From Bacillota bacterium (GTDB lineage Bacteria > Bacillota > Clostridia > Lachnospirales > Lachnospiraceae), in assembly GCA_023458035.1 (NCBI GenBank), contig JAEXAX010000024.1, positions 79,292 through 143,291 on the forward strand: DNA of 64,000 nt. The letters run 5' to 3'. Position 1 is the stretch's first letter. Every line of letters begins with the position of its first letter. The notes beneath the pieces are model-generated. The model saw only the letters and a list, made by a program, of their open reading frames with translations, had not been told where the DNA came from and made no database searches. Below, one piece after another: positions 8,428 to 17,084 of the stretch. A program made the translations under genes and the position numbers.

Positions 8428-8446
8428 GCTATCATCCCATGATAGC
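8428..8446 (-). repeat. Palindrome GCTATCAT-N3-ATGATAGC upstream of the three-cysteine protein
   Basis: Perfect 8-bp arms with a 3-nt centre, 30-48 nt before the gene start. It could be an operator or an mRNA hairpin; nothing visible decides. Confidence 0.5.
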
Positions 8447-8539
8447 TTATACATTCGCCAACTTTCCCTCTCCGATTATTTTTTCTGAAATAATCCTTTT
8501 TTGTCTCTGACGCTGACTTCACCGGTTGCAAAACTCATC

Positions 8540-9550
8540 TTAGTTATCGATCAGCTTCGACTCCTGATTCCAGCTCATCAAACCACGCAGCTCTTCGCCA
8601 ACCTGCTCCAGCTGATGATCTGCCTCGATTCGTCTCTTGGCCTTGAAGTTAGTACAGCCGATCTGGTTTTCCAGCAGCCAGTTTCTGGCAAAAACACCTT
8701 CCTGAATATCCTTTAATACCTGACGCATCGCATTTTTGGTATCCTCGGTGATGATCTTCGGTCCGGTCATGTAGTCACCATATTCGGCTGTATTCGAGAT
8801 GGAATAACGCATACCGGCAAAGCCGCTCTGGTTAATCAGATCAATGATCAGCTTCATCTCATGAATACACTCAAAGTAAGCGCTCTCCGGTTCATAACCG
8901 GCCTCTACCAGCACCTCAAAGCCGGCCTTCATCAGGGCAGTAACACCGCCACACAATACAGCCTGCTCACCGAACAGGTCAGTCTCTGTTTCTTCTCTGA
9001 AGGTTGTTTCCAATACGCCGGCTCTGGCTCCACCGATGGCCAAGGCATATGCCAAGGCTCTCTCTTTGGCCTTTCCGGTGTAATCCTGCGCTACCGCTAC
9101 CAGGGCCGGAACACCCTTACCTTCCTGATACTGACTACGCACCGTATGCCCCGGTCCCTTCGGAGCGATCATGGTCACGTCGATGTTCTTCGGCGGAATA
9201 ATCTGTCCGAAATGAATGGCGAAGCCGTGGGCAAACATCAGCATATTGCCTTCTTCCAGATTCGGCTCTATGGCCTCCTTATACATGGCAGCCTGTTTCT
9301 CATCATTAATCAATACCATGATCACATCCGCTTTCTTGGCGGCATCGGCCGCGGTATAAACCTCAAAGCCGGCTGCTTCAGCCTTCACCCAGGACGGACT
9401 GCCTTCATACAGACCGATGATTACGCGGCAGCCTGATTCCTTCGCATTCAGAGCATGAGCATGCCCCTGACTGCCATAGCCGATCACGGCAATCGTCTTG
9501 CCTTCCAATAATGCCAGGTTGCAATCTTGCTGATAATAAATCTTAGCCAT
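8540..9550 (-). CDS. ilvC: Ketol-acid reductoisomerase (class I)
   Basis: A 336-residue KARI, the length of the short class I form. The NADPH-binding motif GYGSQGHAHALN lies near residues 24-35, MIAPKGPGHTVR near residue 130, and the metal-binding acidic motif EETETDLFGEQ near residue 190. It converts acetolactate or acetohydroxybutyrate to the dihydroxy acids in valine, leucine and isoleucine synthesis. It follows ilvN by 73 nt and shares its promoter. The catalytic synthase subunit ilvB, ilvD and leu genes are not in the window. Confidence 0.97.
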   Translation of the reverse strand: MAKIYYQQDCNLALLEGKTIAVIGYGSQGHAHALNAKESGCRVIIGLYEGSPSWVKAEAAGFEVYTAADAAKKADVIMVLINDEKQAAMYKEAIEPNLEEGNMLMFAHGFAIHFGQIIPPKNIDVTMIAPKGPGHTVRSQYQEGKGVPALVAVAQDYTGKAKERALAYALAIGGARAGVLETTFREETETDLFGEQAVLCGGVTALMKAGFEVLVEAGYEPESAYFECIHEMKLIIDLINQSGFAGMRYSISNTAEYGDYMTGPKIITEDTKNAMRQVLKDIQEGVFARNWLLENQIGCTNFKAKRRIEADHQLEQVGEELRGLMSWNQESKLIDN

Positions 9551-9623
9551 TTTTCTTCCTCCAATGTTTGTACTATAAGAGCGGAATATCTCCTCTCCAT
9601 CCCCACCATTTACCGTTATTTAT

Positions 9624-10124
9624 TTATTCCAGATGTGTAACGTCATCACAGCCTCTGGATAAGGCCGTAGCGCCGGTTCTTCCCAATTCAAGGATGGTAT
9701 AAGCCGACAATAACTCGATAAAGGCAGCCAGCTTTGCATCCCCGCCGATCAGTTCGATCACAAGGGACTCTTTGCCGACATCCACGATATTGGCCCGGAA
9801 AATCTCGCACACCGATAAAATCTCCATCCGATTTTGAGCCGAAGCCTTCACCTTCAGCAGGATCAGTTCACGAACGACCGCACTATCCTCATGAAGAATC
9901 TTAATATCGCGTACATCGATCAGTTTCTCCAGCTGGTGAATGATCTGGGTCAGCAGCTGTTCATCCCCGGTGGCCACAACCGTCATTCGGGAAAACCGCG
10001 GATCAGCCGTTTCTCCAACCGTCAGGCTTCTGATATTATATCCGCGGCGACTGAATAATCCGGATACACGGCTCAGAACGCCGGCGGTATTATCCACCAA
10101 TAAGGATATGACTCTCTTATCCAT
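9624..10124 (-). CDS. ilvN: Acetolactate synthase regulatory (small) subunit
   Basis: A 166-residue ACT-domain protein (MDKRVISLLVDNTAGVLSRV, then GLFSRRGYNIRSLTVG) with the C-terminal regulatory domain ending in the LELGRTGATALSRG segment. IlvN binds valine and gives feedback control to IlvB. I use ATG 10124 because AAGGAGG lies just before it; an upstream in-frame start at 10166 lacks one. The gene is unusual in standing without ilvB; it pairs with ilvC only. Confidence 0.93.
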   Translation of the reverse strand: MDKRVISLLVDNTAGVLSRVSGLFSRRGYNIRSLTVGETADPRFSRMTVVATGDEQLLTQIIHQLEKLIDVRDIKILHEDSAVVRELILLKVKASAQNRMEILSVCEIFRANIVDVGKESLVIELIGGDAKLAAFIELLSAYTILELGRTGATALSRGCDDVTHLE

Positions 10125-10156
10125 CGCTACCTCCTTAAAAATCCATATTTCTGTGT

Positions 10157-10186
10157 ATTTTACCACCTATGAAGCAATTAAGTCAA
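10157..10186 (-). promoter_or_regulatory. Promoter for ilvN-ilvC
   Basis: Minus-strand -35 TTGACT (10181-10186), 18-nt spacer, -10 TAAAAT (10157-10162), about 33 nt before ilvN. The short leader leaves no room for a T-box. Confidence 0.7.
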
Positions 10187-10262
10187 TGATGATTCTTAGC
10201 GGAAACAGCGGATCATTTTTATATTCTGATAAATCGTCATCAGCTTACCCTGGTCCAAGGCA

Positions 10263-11264
10263 TTACATAATGGTATCAAAGTCAACTGCCTGATAAAACA
10301 GTGACGCCTGCTCCTCACGCGATAAGGAAAAATTCCCAAGAATCCACATCGCTTTGGCGACTACAGATTCCAGCGTCATATCGAAAGATTCCAGCACCTG
10401 CCCCTCCTGCTTGGCAAGATGACCGACCTCGTACAGACCCATATCGCTGCCCTCCTCCGTCACCTGGGTGGTCATGATCACCAGGACCTGCGGCTGTTCC
10501 CGGCAAAGCTCATAAAAGCGCCCGGACAGAGTGGCCGGTATCCCGCCTACTCCGAAGCTTTCCAGGATAATGCAACGATATGCGGCAAACACCTTTTCCA
10601 GGATATCGGCCTTCATACCGGGAATCAGCTTCAATACACAAACACTTTCTTCCAGTCGATCGTAAAAACGAACCGGCCGCTCTCCTGCCGAACGCTTAAT
10701 ATAGTGATAAATTCGCCCGTCACGAATGGTCGCCAGCTGCGGAAAATTAATGCTGGAGAAGGCGTTAAAGCTTTTAGAGCGTAGTTTTTTTGCTCTTGTA
10801 CCGGCAATCACTTTTCCGTCAAAGATAATGCTCACTCCGGCTGTCTGCGGCGCGCTGACCCACAGAAAGCTGTCCAGCAGATTGGTCTTCGCATCTGTCC
10901 GGTCATAATCAATCGATTTCTGTGCCCCGGTCAGCACGATCGGTTTGGCACTGTCTTGTATCAGGTAAGACAGGGCAGCTGCCGTGTAGGCCAGCGTATC
11001 GGTACCATGCGTAATCACAAAGCCGTCAAACCGGTCATATCGTTCACGGATACGACCGGCCAGCGTCAGCCAGTGTGCCGGTGTCATATTTGTGCTGTCC
11101 AGATCAAATACCTGTTCCACCGTTACTTGGCAGATTTCATGCACAGAAGGGATATAAGAAAGCAAATCCCCGGCAGTCAGCTGTGGAGCCAGACCTGCCG
11201 AGGTTTGTTTTGATGCAATAGTCCCTCCGGTCGCCAATAACAGAATCTCTTTTTTGTTATTCAT
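10263..11264 (-). CDS. ansA: L-asparaginase, type I (AnsA)
   Basis: A 333-residue asparaginase. The nucleophile motif ATGGTIAS places Thr12 in the active site, and HGTDT at residues 86-90 supplies the second catalytic Thr-Asp pair. There is no signal peptide, so it is cytosolic. It hydrolyses asparagine to aspartate and ammonia. ATG 11264 is preferred over a TTG at 11279 because AGGGGA precedes it. It is 22 nt downstream of purA, so aspartate release and the aspartate-consuming purA step are probably co-expressed. Confidence 0.92.
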   Translation of the reverse strand: MNNKKEILLLATGGTIASKQTSAGLAPQLTAGDLLSYIPSVHEICQVTVEQVFDLDSTNMTPAHWLTLAGRIRERYDRFDGFVITHGTDTLAYTAAALSYLIQDSAKPIVLTGAQKSIDYDRTDAKTNLLDSFLWVSAPQTAGVSIIFDGKVIAGTRAKKLRSKSFNAFSSINFPQLATIRDGRIYHYIKRSAGERPVRFYDRLEESVCVLKLIPGMKADILEKVFAAYRCIILESFGVGGIPATLSGRFYELCREQPQVLVIMTTQVTEEGSDMGLYEVGHLAKQEGQVLESFDMTLESVVAKAMWILGNFSLSREEQASLFYQAVDFDTIM

Positions 11265-11286
11265 GGCATCCCCTAACAACTATTTT

Positions 11287-12570
11287 TTATTTATTACGAT
11301 AAATAATATCATTTCTTCCCGGACCATTAGAAATAATAGTAATCGGATATCCGAGACGTTCTTCCACAAATTCGATATAGTGCCGACAGTTCGCCGGCAG
11401 CTCTTCGTAAGTCTTGATGCCGCGGATATCGCAGTTCCACCCCGGCAGAATTTCCAATACCGGCTTAGCCTTAACCAGCTTTGAGGTAACCGGGAAATCA
11501 GTGGTGATCTGACCGTCTATCTCATAAGCTGTACATACCGGAATCTCCTTTAAATAACCGAGTACATCCAGTACCGTAAAGGCTACATCGGTTGTACCCT
11601 GAACACGGCAGCCATATTTGGAAGCCGGAACATCAAACCATCCCATTCTTCTGGGCCGGCCGGTGGTAGCGCCATATTCGCCGCCGTCGCCACCGCGGCG
11701 TCTCAGTTCATCAGCCTCGTCTCCGAAAATCTCGCTGACAAAAGCGCCGGCGCCGACAGCCGATGAGTAGGCCTTGCAAACCGTAATAATCTGCTTGATC
11801 TCATACGGAGGCAGACCCGCTCCGATGGCGCCGTAGGCAGCCAATGTAGACGAGGATGTGACCATCGGATAAATACCGTGATCGGTATCCTTCAATGAGC
11901 CCAACTGTCCTTCCAGCAAAATGGTTTTGTTTGCCTTAACAGCCTCATGCAGGAACAGACCGACGTCACAAACAAATGGAGCAATCATCTCCTTATACCC
12001 CATCAACTCAGCGTAGACAGCCTCTACCGTTAACTGCGGTTTATGATACAGGTGCTCTAAAATAACATTCTTCTGTGAAATCGTTCTGGCAATCTTCTCC
12101 TTCAAATCGGTTTCATCTCCGAATAACTCGGAAACCTGAAAGCCGATTTTGGCATACTTATCGGCATAAAACGGAGCAATGCCGCTCTTAGTTGAACCGA
12201 AGGAAGCCTTACCCAGACGCTCCTCCTCATATTCATCGAATAAAATATGATAGGACATAACCATCTGTGCGCGGTCCGAAACCTTGATGGCCGGCATCGG
12301 AACGCCCTTTTCAATGATACCGCTCAGCTCCTTCATCAGGATCGGCACATTCAGAGCAACTCCGTTTCCGATCACACTGGTGGTATGATCGTAAAAAATA
12401 CCTGACGGCAGTGTGTGCAAGGCAAATTTTCCGTAATCATTGACAATGGTATGGCCGGCATTGGCGCCGCCCTGATAACGAACGATGATATCCGCATCCT
12501 TTGCCAAGGTATCCGTGATCTTACCCTTTCCTTCATCTCCCCAGTTTGCTCCTACAACTGCTTTTACCAT
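11287..12570 (-). CDS. purA: Adenylosuccinate synthetase
   Basis: A 427-residue PurA. It starts MVKAVVGANWGDEGKGK with the GTP-binding loop at residues 11-17; the catalytic His follows in NAGHTI. TGRPRRMGWFD and the C-terminal NGPGRNDIIYR are also typical. It converts IMP and aspartate to adenylosuccinate with GTP. I prefer ATG 12570, directly after GGAGGA, to the ATG four codons upstream. Confidence 0.97.
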   Translation of the reverse strand: MVKAVVGANWGDEGKGKITDTLAKDADIIVRYQGGANAGHTIVNDYGKFALHTLPSGIFYDHTTSVIGNGVALNVPILMKELSGIIEKGVPMPAIKVSDRAQMVMSYHILFDEYEEERLGKASFGSTKSGIAPFYADKYAKIGFQVSELFGDETDLKEKIARTISQKNVILEHLYHKPQLTVEAVYAELMGYKEMIAPFVCDVGLFLHEAVKANKTILLEGQLGSLKDTDHGIYPMVTSSSTLAAYGAIGAGLPPYEIKQIITVCKAYSSAVGAGAFVSEIFGDEADELRRRGGDGGEYGATTGRPRRMGWFDVPASKYGCRVQGTTDVAFTVLDVLGYLKEIPVCTAYEIDGQITTDFPVTSKLVKAKPVLEILPGWNCDIRGIKTYEELPANCRHYIEFVEERLGYPITIISNGPGRNDIIYRNK

Positions 12571-12589
12571 ATCTTCCTCCATCCTGCTA

Positions 12590-12628
12590 AAAGGTAAAAC
12601 AAGGGTAACCGACCCGCATCTACCCTTG
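12590..12628 (-). terminator. Intrinsic terminator of the infC-rpmI-rplT operon
   Basis: Inverted repeat CAAGGGTA...TACCCTTG (12600-12628) followed on the minus strand by TTTTACCTTTT. It separates rplT from purA. Confidence 0.85.
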
Positions 12629-12654
12629 AAAAGTTCTGTATTACTATTTTTTAA

Positions 12655-13011
12655 TTAAGCCAGTTTAGCCTTGGCAGCCTCAGCCAGAGCGGCAAAGCCT
12701 GCCGCATCATTTACAGCCAATTCAGCCAGGATCTTTCTATTGATGGTGATATCGGCCAGCTTCAGTCCGTACATAAAACGACTATAGGACAGACCGTTTA
12801 ATCTGGCAGCCGCATTGATACGGGCAATCCACAGATTTCTAAACTGCCGCTTTCTCTCTTTTCTGCCTGCATAGCTGGTAGCCAAAGCACGCATAACAGA
12901 CTGCTTTGCAATTCTGTACTGCTTGGAACGTGCACCTCTATAACCCTTTGCTAATTTTAAAACTCTATTGTGCTTTTTTCTTGCGTTTAACGCGCCTTTG
13001 ATTCTTGCCAT
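12655..13011 (-). CDS. rplT: 50S ribosomal protein L20
   Basis: A 118-residue L20 of standard length (ARIKGALNARKKHNRVLKLA, then GYRGARSKQYRIAKQ). It is an early 23S rRNA-binding assembly protein. L20 is also the repressor of its own operon in Firmicutes, acting on the infC leader; the leader here has a suitable terminator. Confidence 0.98.
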   Translation of the reverse strand: MARIKGALNARKKHNRVLKLAKGYRGARSKQYRIAKQSVMRALATSYAGRKERKRQFRNLWIARINAAARLNGLSYSRFMYGLKLADITINRKILAELAVNDAAGFAALAEAAKAKLA

Positions 13012-13037
13012 TTTCTTACTCTCCTAACTCGTTCTTC

Positions 13038-13235
13038 TTAGATGTACGGTAAAATCTTCTTCATGTTCTTGAAGTTGGTTGCATCGGTGATGGTGGCCTT
13101 TCTCAGGTTTCTCTTTCTGGATGCAGACTTCTTTGTCAGAATATGGCTCTTGTATGCTTTATTTCTTTTTAATTTTCCGGTTCCCGTTTTCTTAAAACGC
13201 TTTGCTGCTGCTTTACAAGTCTTAATCTTTGGCAT
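13038..13235 (-). CDS. rpmI: 50S ribosomal protein L35
   Basis: A 65-residue lysine-rich protein (MPKIKTCKAAAKRFKKTGTG), standard L35. It lies between infC and rplT in the universal order. Confidence 0.98.
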   Translation of the reverse strand: MPKIKTCKAAAKRFKKTGTGKLKRNKAYKSHILTKKSASRKRNLRKATITDATNFKNMKKILPYI

Positions 13236-13262
13236 GATATTTCCTCCTTAAATTCCGTGCTA

Positions 13263-13769
13263 CTATTTTTTTTCAGACAAAAACATGGACATGTTTCTGC
13301 CTTCCACCTTCGGCGCCTTATCCATTGTTGAAATGTCAGACAGTTCCTTGGCAAAGTCCTCCAGAATATGACGGCTGTTTTGCATATGAGCCATCTCTCT
13401 TCCACGGAAGCGAAGCGTTACCTTCACCCTGTTGCCCTTTTCCAAAAATTTTCTGGCCGCATTTTTTTTGGTATTCAAATCATTAACATCAATATTCGGT
13501 GACAAACGAATTTCTTTGACCTCGATCACCTTTTGTTTCTTACGTGCTTCCTTTTCTTTTCTGGCCAGCTCGTAACGATATTTTCCATAATCGATGATCT
13601 TGCACACCGGCGGCTTCGCCTGCGGCGCGATCTTAACCAGATCCAGATTTGCCTCTCTGGCCAACTGCATTGCCTGAGCAGCTGAAACAATGCCCAACTG
13701 TTCTCCATCTTCACCAATGAGTCTGACTTCTCTGTCACGAATCTGCTCATTAATCATTAATCCGCTAAT
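13263..13769 (-). CDS. infC: Translation initiation factor IF-3, probable ATT start
   Basis: The protein has the IF-3 N domain (INEQIRDREVRLIGEDGEQL) and C domain (KEIRLSPNIDVNDL, then VKVTLRFRGREMAH). It prevents 70S formation and proofreads initiation. GGAGGT lies 6 nt before an ATT at 13767-13769, in frame four codons ahead of the first ATG (13757), which is too far from the site. ATT start codons are known in infC, where IF-3 discriminates against its own start, so I place the start at ATT. This gives 168 residues. The first gene of infC-rpmI-rplT. Confidence 0.93.
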   Translation of the reverse strand: MSGLMINEQIRDREVRLIGEDGEQLGIVSAAQAMQLAREANLDLVKIAPQAKPPVCKIIDYGKYRYELARKEKEARKKQKVIEVKEIRLSPNIDVNDLNTKKNAARKFLEKGNRVKVTLRFRGREMAHMQNSRHILEDFAKELSDISTMDKAPKVEGRNMSMFLSEKK

Positions 13770-13795
13770 ACTGATACCTCCTTCAACAATACGGC

Positions 13796-13813
13796 TGACA
13801 GGCTATCCTGTCA
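13796..13813 (-). repeat. Leader hairpin TGACAGG-CTAT-CCTGTCA
   Basis: Perfect 7-bp stem with a 4-nt loop, between the leader terminator and the infC ribosome site. Confidence 0.6.
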
Positions 13814-13846
13814 AAAATAAAAAGGTGGACAAAAATATCCACCTTT
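13813..13846 (-). terminator. Leader terminator (attenuator) upstream of infC
   Basis: Arms AAAGGTGGA/TCCACCTTT (13821-13846) followed on the minus strand by TTATTTTTGA. It lies inside the roughly 180-nt leader between the promoter and infC. L20-controlled attenuation at this position is established in Bacillus; the antiterminator fold here is not worked out. Confidence 0.75.
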
Positions 13847-13956
13847 CATGTATAACATCATCTTTCCCTGTGAAGGGTTGAAATATGCTGTTATGAAAAC
13901 CGTTAGTCACGCAATTGTGCTAAGGTGAGAGTGGATACTCTTCTTTAACCTTTGGT

Positions 13957-13985
13957 ATCATATCAAACATTTTTCTATTTGTCAA
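13957..13985 (-). promoter_or_regulatory. Promoter for infC-rpmI-rplT
   Basis: Minus-strand -35 TTGACA (13980-13985), 17-nt spacer, -10 TATGAT (13957-13962). It overlaps the 3' end of pcrA. The transcript would have a leader of about 180 nt. Confidence 0.88.
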
Positions 13986-16273
13986 ATCTTTTTTAATTTA
14001 GCAAAGCCGGCCATCAGCTTTCTCATTCCAAATCGTTCAAATTCAACCGTCACCTCGTAATCCTTCGCTTTGTCTTCGATCTGTTGAACGATCCCGATAC
14101 CGAATTTGATATGCTTGACACTGTCTCCCACTTCATATTCCAGTGATGCCACCTTCTCTGCATGCCCGTATTTTTCCAGCCGATATGCCACCGGCTGCTG
14201 CATAAGCTGTTTTGACTTTGCATATGCCCTCTGGTTGGCACTGGCCGGTATACCGGAGCCGCTGCTAAAACTGCCAAAACCAAAACGGCTGTGACCGGCT
14301 TCCGATTCTCCGCCTCGCTGTCTGAAGCCGCTCATCATAGTCTGATGCTCGATCGCTTCCTCAGGAAGCTCATCCAGAAAACGGGACGGCTTATTATATT
14401 GCACCTCTCCGCGCATCATCCGCTGTCTGGCATGGGTAATTGTCAGCCTCTCTTTGGCTCTCGTGATGCCGACATAACACAGACGCCGCTCCTCTTCCAT
14501 GGCGTCCGGATCGTCCGCCTGGTTGGTGATCGTCATATAGCCGGGGAACAGCCCCTCTTCCATTCCTGCCAGGTAAACATTCGGAAACTCCAGCCCTTTG
14601 GCGCTGTGCAGGGTCATCAGTAGCACGCGGCTCTCATCTGCCTCCATACTGTCAATATCCGCTACCAGCGCAACCTCTTCAAGGAACTCGCCAAGACTCG
14701 GCTCCTCGGCTGTCTGCTCATAATCAGCCGCCTTGGAAATCAACTCATCAATATTTTCCTTTCGGCTCTGCCAGTCATCCGGATGCTCCGCCTGTAACAG
14801 CTTGTCATATTCCACATCTTCGATCACTCGCTTGATCAGTCTGCTGATGTCCCCGGCATCGGCTGTTTCCCGCAGGGCTTCGATAACAGCTGCAAAACCA
14901 TCCAGCTTTGACACGGCCGCCTTTCCCAGATCCGGAATTTCTTCACGCTGTCGGAAAGCCGACCACCAGGTCATATTCCCTGTTACGGCATAGTCGCTGA
15001 CCTTTGCAATCGTAGTAGCGCCGATTCCGCGCTTCGGCACATTGATAATACGGCGAACGGCTACATCATCAGCCGGATTATGCAGGATTTTCAGGTAGGC
15101 CAATATATCCTTGATCTCTTTTCTGGCATAAAAATTCACACCGCCGACGATGCGATATGGTACGCCGGCCAGGATAAATTTTTCCTCCAGCATACGCGAC
15201 TGAGCATTTGTTCGGTATAAAACAGCACTGTCCTGATAAGCATAGCCGCCCCGTTTTTTTTGTTCCGCAATATCTTTCACGATAAAAGCCGCTTCGTCAT
15301 ATCCTGTCCCGAACTCTCTGACCGCGATTTTTTCACCCATGCCCTTATCCGTCCACAGATGTTTTTTCTTACGGCGCTTATTATGGGCAATCACCGCATT
15401 GGCCGCTTCCAGAATGGTGCCGGTGGAACGATAATTCTGCTCCAATTTAATCACCTTGGCATCGGGATAGACCAGCTCAAAATCCAGGATATTAGTGATA
15501 TCCGCTCCGCGGAATTTGTAAATCGACTGATCATCATCACCAACCACACAGAGATTACGATATTTATCTGCCAACAGACGAATCATTTCAAACTGTACCC
15601 GATTGGTATCCTGATACTCATCTACCATAATATAGCGGAAGCGATTCCGGTAATAATCCAACGCTTCCGGCACAGATGAGAACAGCTCAACGGTTTTTAA
15701 CAGCAGGTCATCAAAGTCCAAGGCTTCGCATTTCTTCAGTTCTTTTTCATATTCCTGATAGACCATAGCCACCTTCTTGGCGACCGGCTGATCGGCTGTC
15801 TTTAAAAGATCTTCAGCAGTCAGCATTTTATTTTTTGCATCCGAAATTCGACCAAGAAAGTACCGCTCCGGATATTGCTTGGTATCGACCTGCATTCTCT
15901 TCAAGATCTCTTTCATCAGCGTCTTCTGATCATCCGTGTCATAAATCGTAAAGCGACTGTCATAGCCGATACGATCAATATAACGTCGCAGAATCCGCAC
16001 GCAGGCCGAATGGAAGGTACTTACCCAGATCTGGTCGCCACCCTCGCCGACCAACCTGTCAACACGCTCGCGCATCTCACCGGCCGCCTTGTTGGTAAAG
16101 GTAATGGCGAATATATTCCAAGGATTGATTCCCTTCTCCTCAATCAGGTATGCAATTCGGTGAGTCAAAACACCGGTTTTCCCGGAGCCGGCTCCTGCCA
16201 GCAGTAACAGCGGCCCCTCCGTCGTCTGTACCGCTTCCCACTGTTCCCGATTCAGATGTTGATATGTCGCCAT
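13982..16273 (-). CDS. pcrA: ATP-dependent DNA helicase PcrA/UvrD
   Basis: A 763-residue SF1A helicase. Walker A is AGAGSGKT (about residues 26-33), Walker B is VDEYQDTN (near 223), and GDDDQSIYKFRGA, LEQNYRST and VYLAGMEEGLFP are other SF1 motifs. The C-terminal tail (GDSVKHIKFGIGIVQQIE) is the Tudor-like PcrA element that contacts RNA polymerase. It acts in nucleotide excision repair, replication restart and transcription conflicts. It has its own promoter and is divergent from the DUF1836 gene. Confidence 0.97.
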   Translation of the reverse strand: MATYQHLNREQWEAVQTTEGPLLLLAGAGSGKTGVLTHRIAYLIEEKGINPWNIFAITFTNKAAGEMRERVDRLVGEGGDQIWVSTFHSACVRILRRYIDRIGYDSRFTIYDTDDQKTLMKEILKRMQVDTKQYPERYFLGRISDAKNKMLTAEDLLKTADQPVAKKVAMVYQEYEKELKKCEALDFDDLLLKTVELFSSVPEALDYYRNRFRYIMVDEYQDTNRVQFEMIRLLADKYRNLCVVGDDDQSIYKFRGADITNILDFELVYPDAKVIKLEQNYRSTGTILEAANAVIAHNKRRKKKHLWTDKGMGEKIAVREFGTGYDEAAFIVKDIAEQKKRGGYAYQDSAVLYRTNAQSRMLEEKFILAGVPYRIVGGVNFYARKEIKDILAYLKILHNPADDVAVRRIINVPKRGIGATTIAKVSDYAVTGNMTWWSAFRQREEIPDLGKAAVSKLDGFAAVIEALRETADAGDISRLIKRVIEDVEYDKLLQAEHPDDWQSRKENIDELISKAADYEQTAEEPSLGEFLEEVALVADIDSMEADESRVLLMTLHSAKGLEFPNVYLAGMEEGLFPGYMTITNQADDPDAMEEERRLCYVGITRAKERLTITHARQRMMRGEVQYNKPSRFLDELPEEAIEHQTMMSGFRQRGGESEAGHSRFGFGSFSSGSGIPASANQRAYAKSKQLMQQPVAYRLEKYGHAEKVASLEYEVGDSVKHIKFGIGIVQQIEDKAKDYEVTVEFERFGMRKLMAGFAKLKKI

Positions 16274-16326
16274 GTATGATACCTCTTTCCTCTTATACTG
16301 TTTGAATCTTTAATCATATGAATCCG

Positions 16327-16332
16327 ATTATA
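16327..16332 (-). promoter_or_regulatory. Extended -10 element for pcrA
   Basis: TGCTATAAT on the minus strand, about 54 nt upstream of the ATG. No good -35 is visible; the TG extension may compensate. Confidence 0.5.
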
Positions 16333-16349
16333 GCATATTTTTTCCTCGC

Positions 16350-16379
16350 TTGCTACGACCATGTATGATAGTATATAAT
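16350..16379 (+). promoter_or_regulatory. Promoter for the DUF1836 gene
   Basis: Plus-strand -35 TTGCTA (16350-16355), 18-nt spacer, -10 TATAAT (16374-16379), 29 nt before the ATG. It is back to back with the pcrA promoter. Confidence 0.6.
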
Positions 16380-16407
16380 CAATTCATAGCAGAAAGTGAG
16401 GTGCTCT

Positions 16408-17016
16408 ATGTCTGAAAACTATGACGAAATCATACGCCGCCTAATTGCCAAAATGAGCGATGCAAAATATATTGAACTGGCCGAGATGCCGAATATTCCC
16501 CTGTATATGGATCAGCTGACGACTTTCATGGATGAACGGCTGCAGGGTGAAAAACGCACCGCTGCCGATCCGATTCTGACCAAGACGATGATCAATAATT
16601 ATACCAAGAATAAGCTGCTGCCGCCGCCCGACAAGAAAAAGTATTCTCTCGAGCATATGCTGCTGCTGAACTTTATTTATTATTATAAAAGCTTTCTTTC
16701 CATTGGTGAGATCAAGACCCTCTTGGCTCCGTTCAGCGATGGAGCCGGCACCAAGGCACTGGCTTCCCTGTATCGGGAAATGACCGATTATGCCAAACTG
16801 CACAGCAGTGATTATGCTGCCGAAGCTGAAGCTCTGTTGGATTCAATCTCGGCTGAAAATCCGGAATCGGACGGTTATATCAATATCTTTCGGTTCGTTT
16901 CCATGCTGAGCGCTGAAGTTTACTTAAAAAAGCAGCTCATTGAACGCCTGGTTCAGAAGCTGGAAAGCAAAGAGCTTTTACCGCCCAAGGTCGGTAAAAA
17001 ACCGAAAAAGTCTTAA
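16408..17016 (+). CDS. DUF1836 domain protein, putative HTH regulator
   Basis: A 202-residue soluble protein. The core (about 30-110: YMDQLTTFMDERL, ILTKTMINNYTKNKLLPPPD, KKYSLEHMLLLNFIYYYKSFL) is the DUF1836 pattern: a MerR-like helix-turn-helix where the first helices choose N-Y-x-K and P-P motifs. No function is proven for the family. ATG 16408 follows a GTGAGG site; a GTG at 16396 lies within that site. It converges with the ABC exporter genes and shares an 18-bp terminator stem with them. The C-terminal tail is lysine-rich. Confidence 0.8.
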   Translation: MSENYDEIIRRLIAKMSDAKYIELAEMPNIPLYMDQLTTFMDERLQGEKRTAADPILTKTMINNYTKNKLLPPPDKKKYSLEHMLLLNFIYYYKSFLSIGEIKTLLAPFSDGAGTKALASLYREMTDYAKLHSSDYAAEAEALLDSISAENPESDGYINIFRFVSMLSAEVYLKKQLIERLVQKLESKELLPPKVGKKPKKS

Positions 17017-17036
17017 CCCTGTTTTGATCTGCTATA

Positions 17037-17079
17037 AAAAAGGATGCCGGCATCACGATTCGATGCCGGCATCCTTTTT
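17037..17079. terminator. Bidirectional terminator between DUF1836 gene and ABC permease
   Basis: Perfect 18-bp arms (17037-17054 and 17062-17079, core GGATGCCGGCATC) around a 7-nt loop, with A and T tracts at the ends that serve both strands. Confidence 0.95.
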
Positions 17080-17084
17080 ATATC

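Noticed and set aside
10125..10262. A T-box leader before ilvN
   Set aside because: The promoter leaves a short leader, and no T-box consensus or antiterminator was seen.
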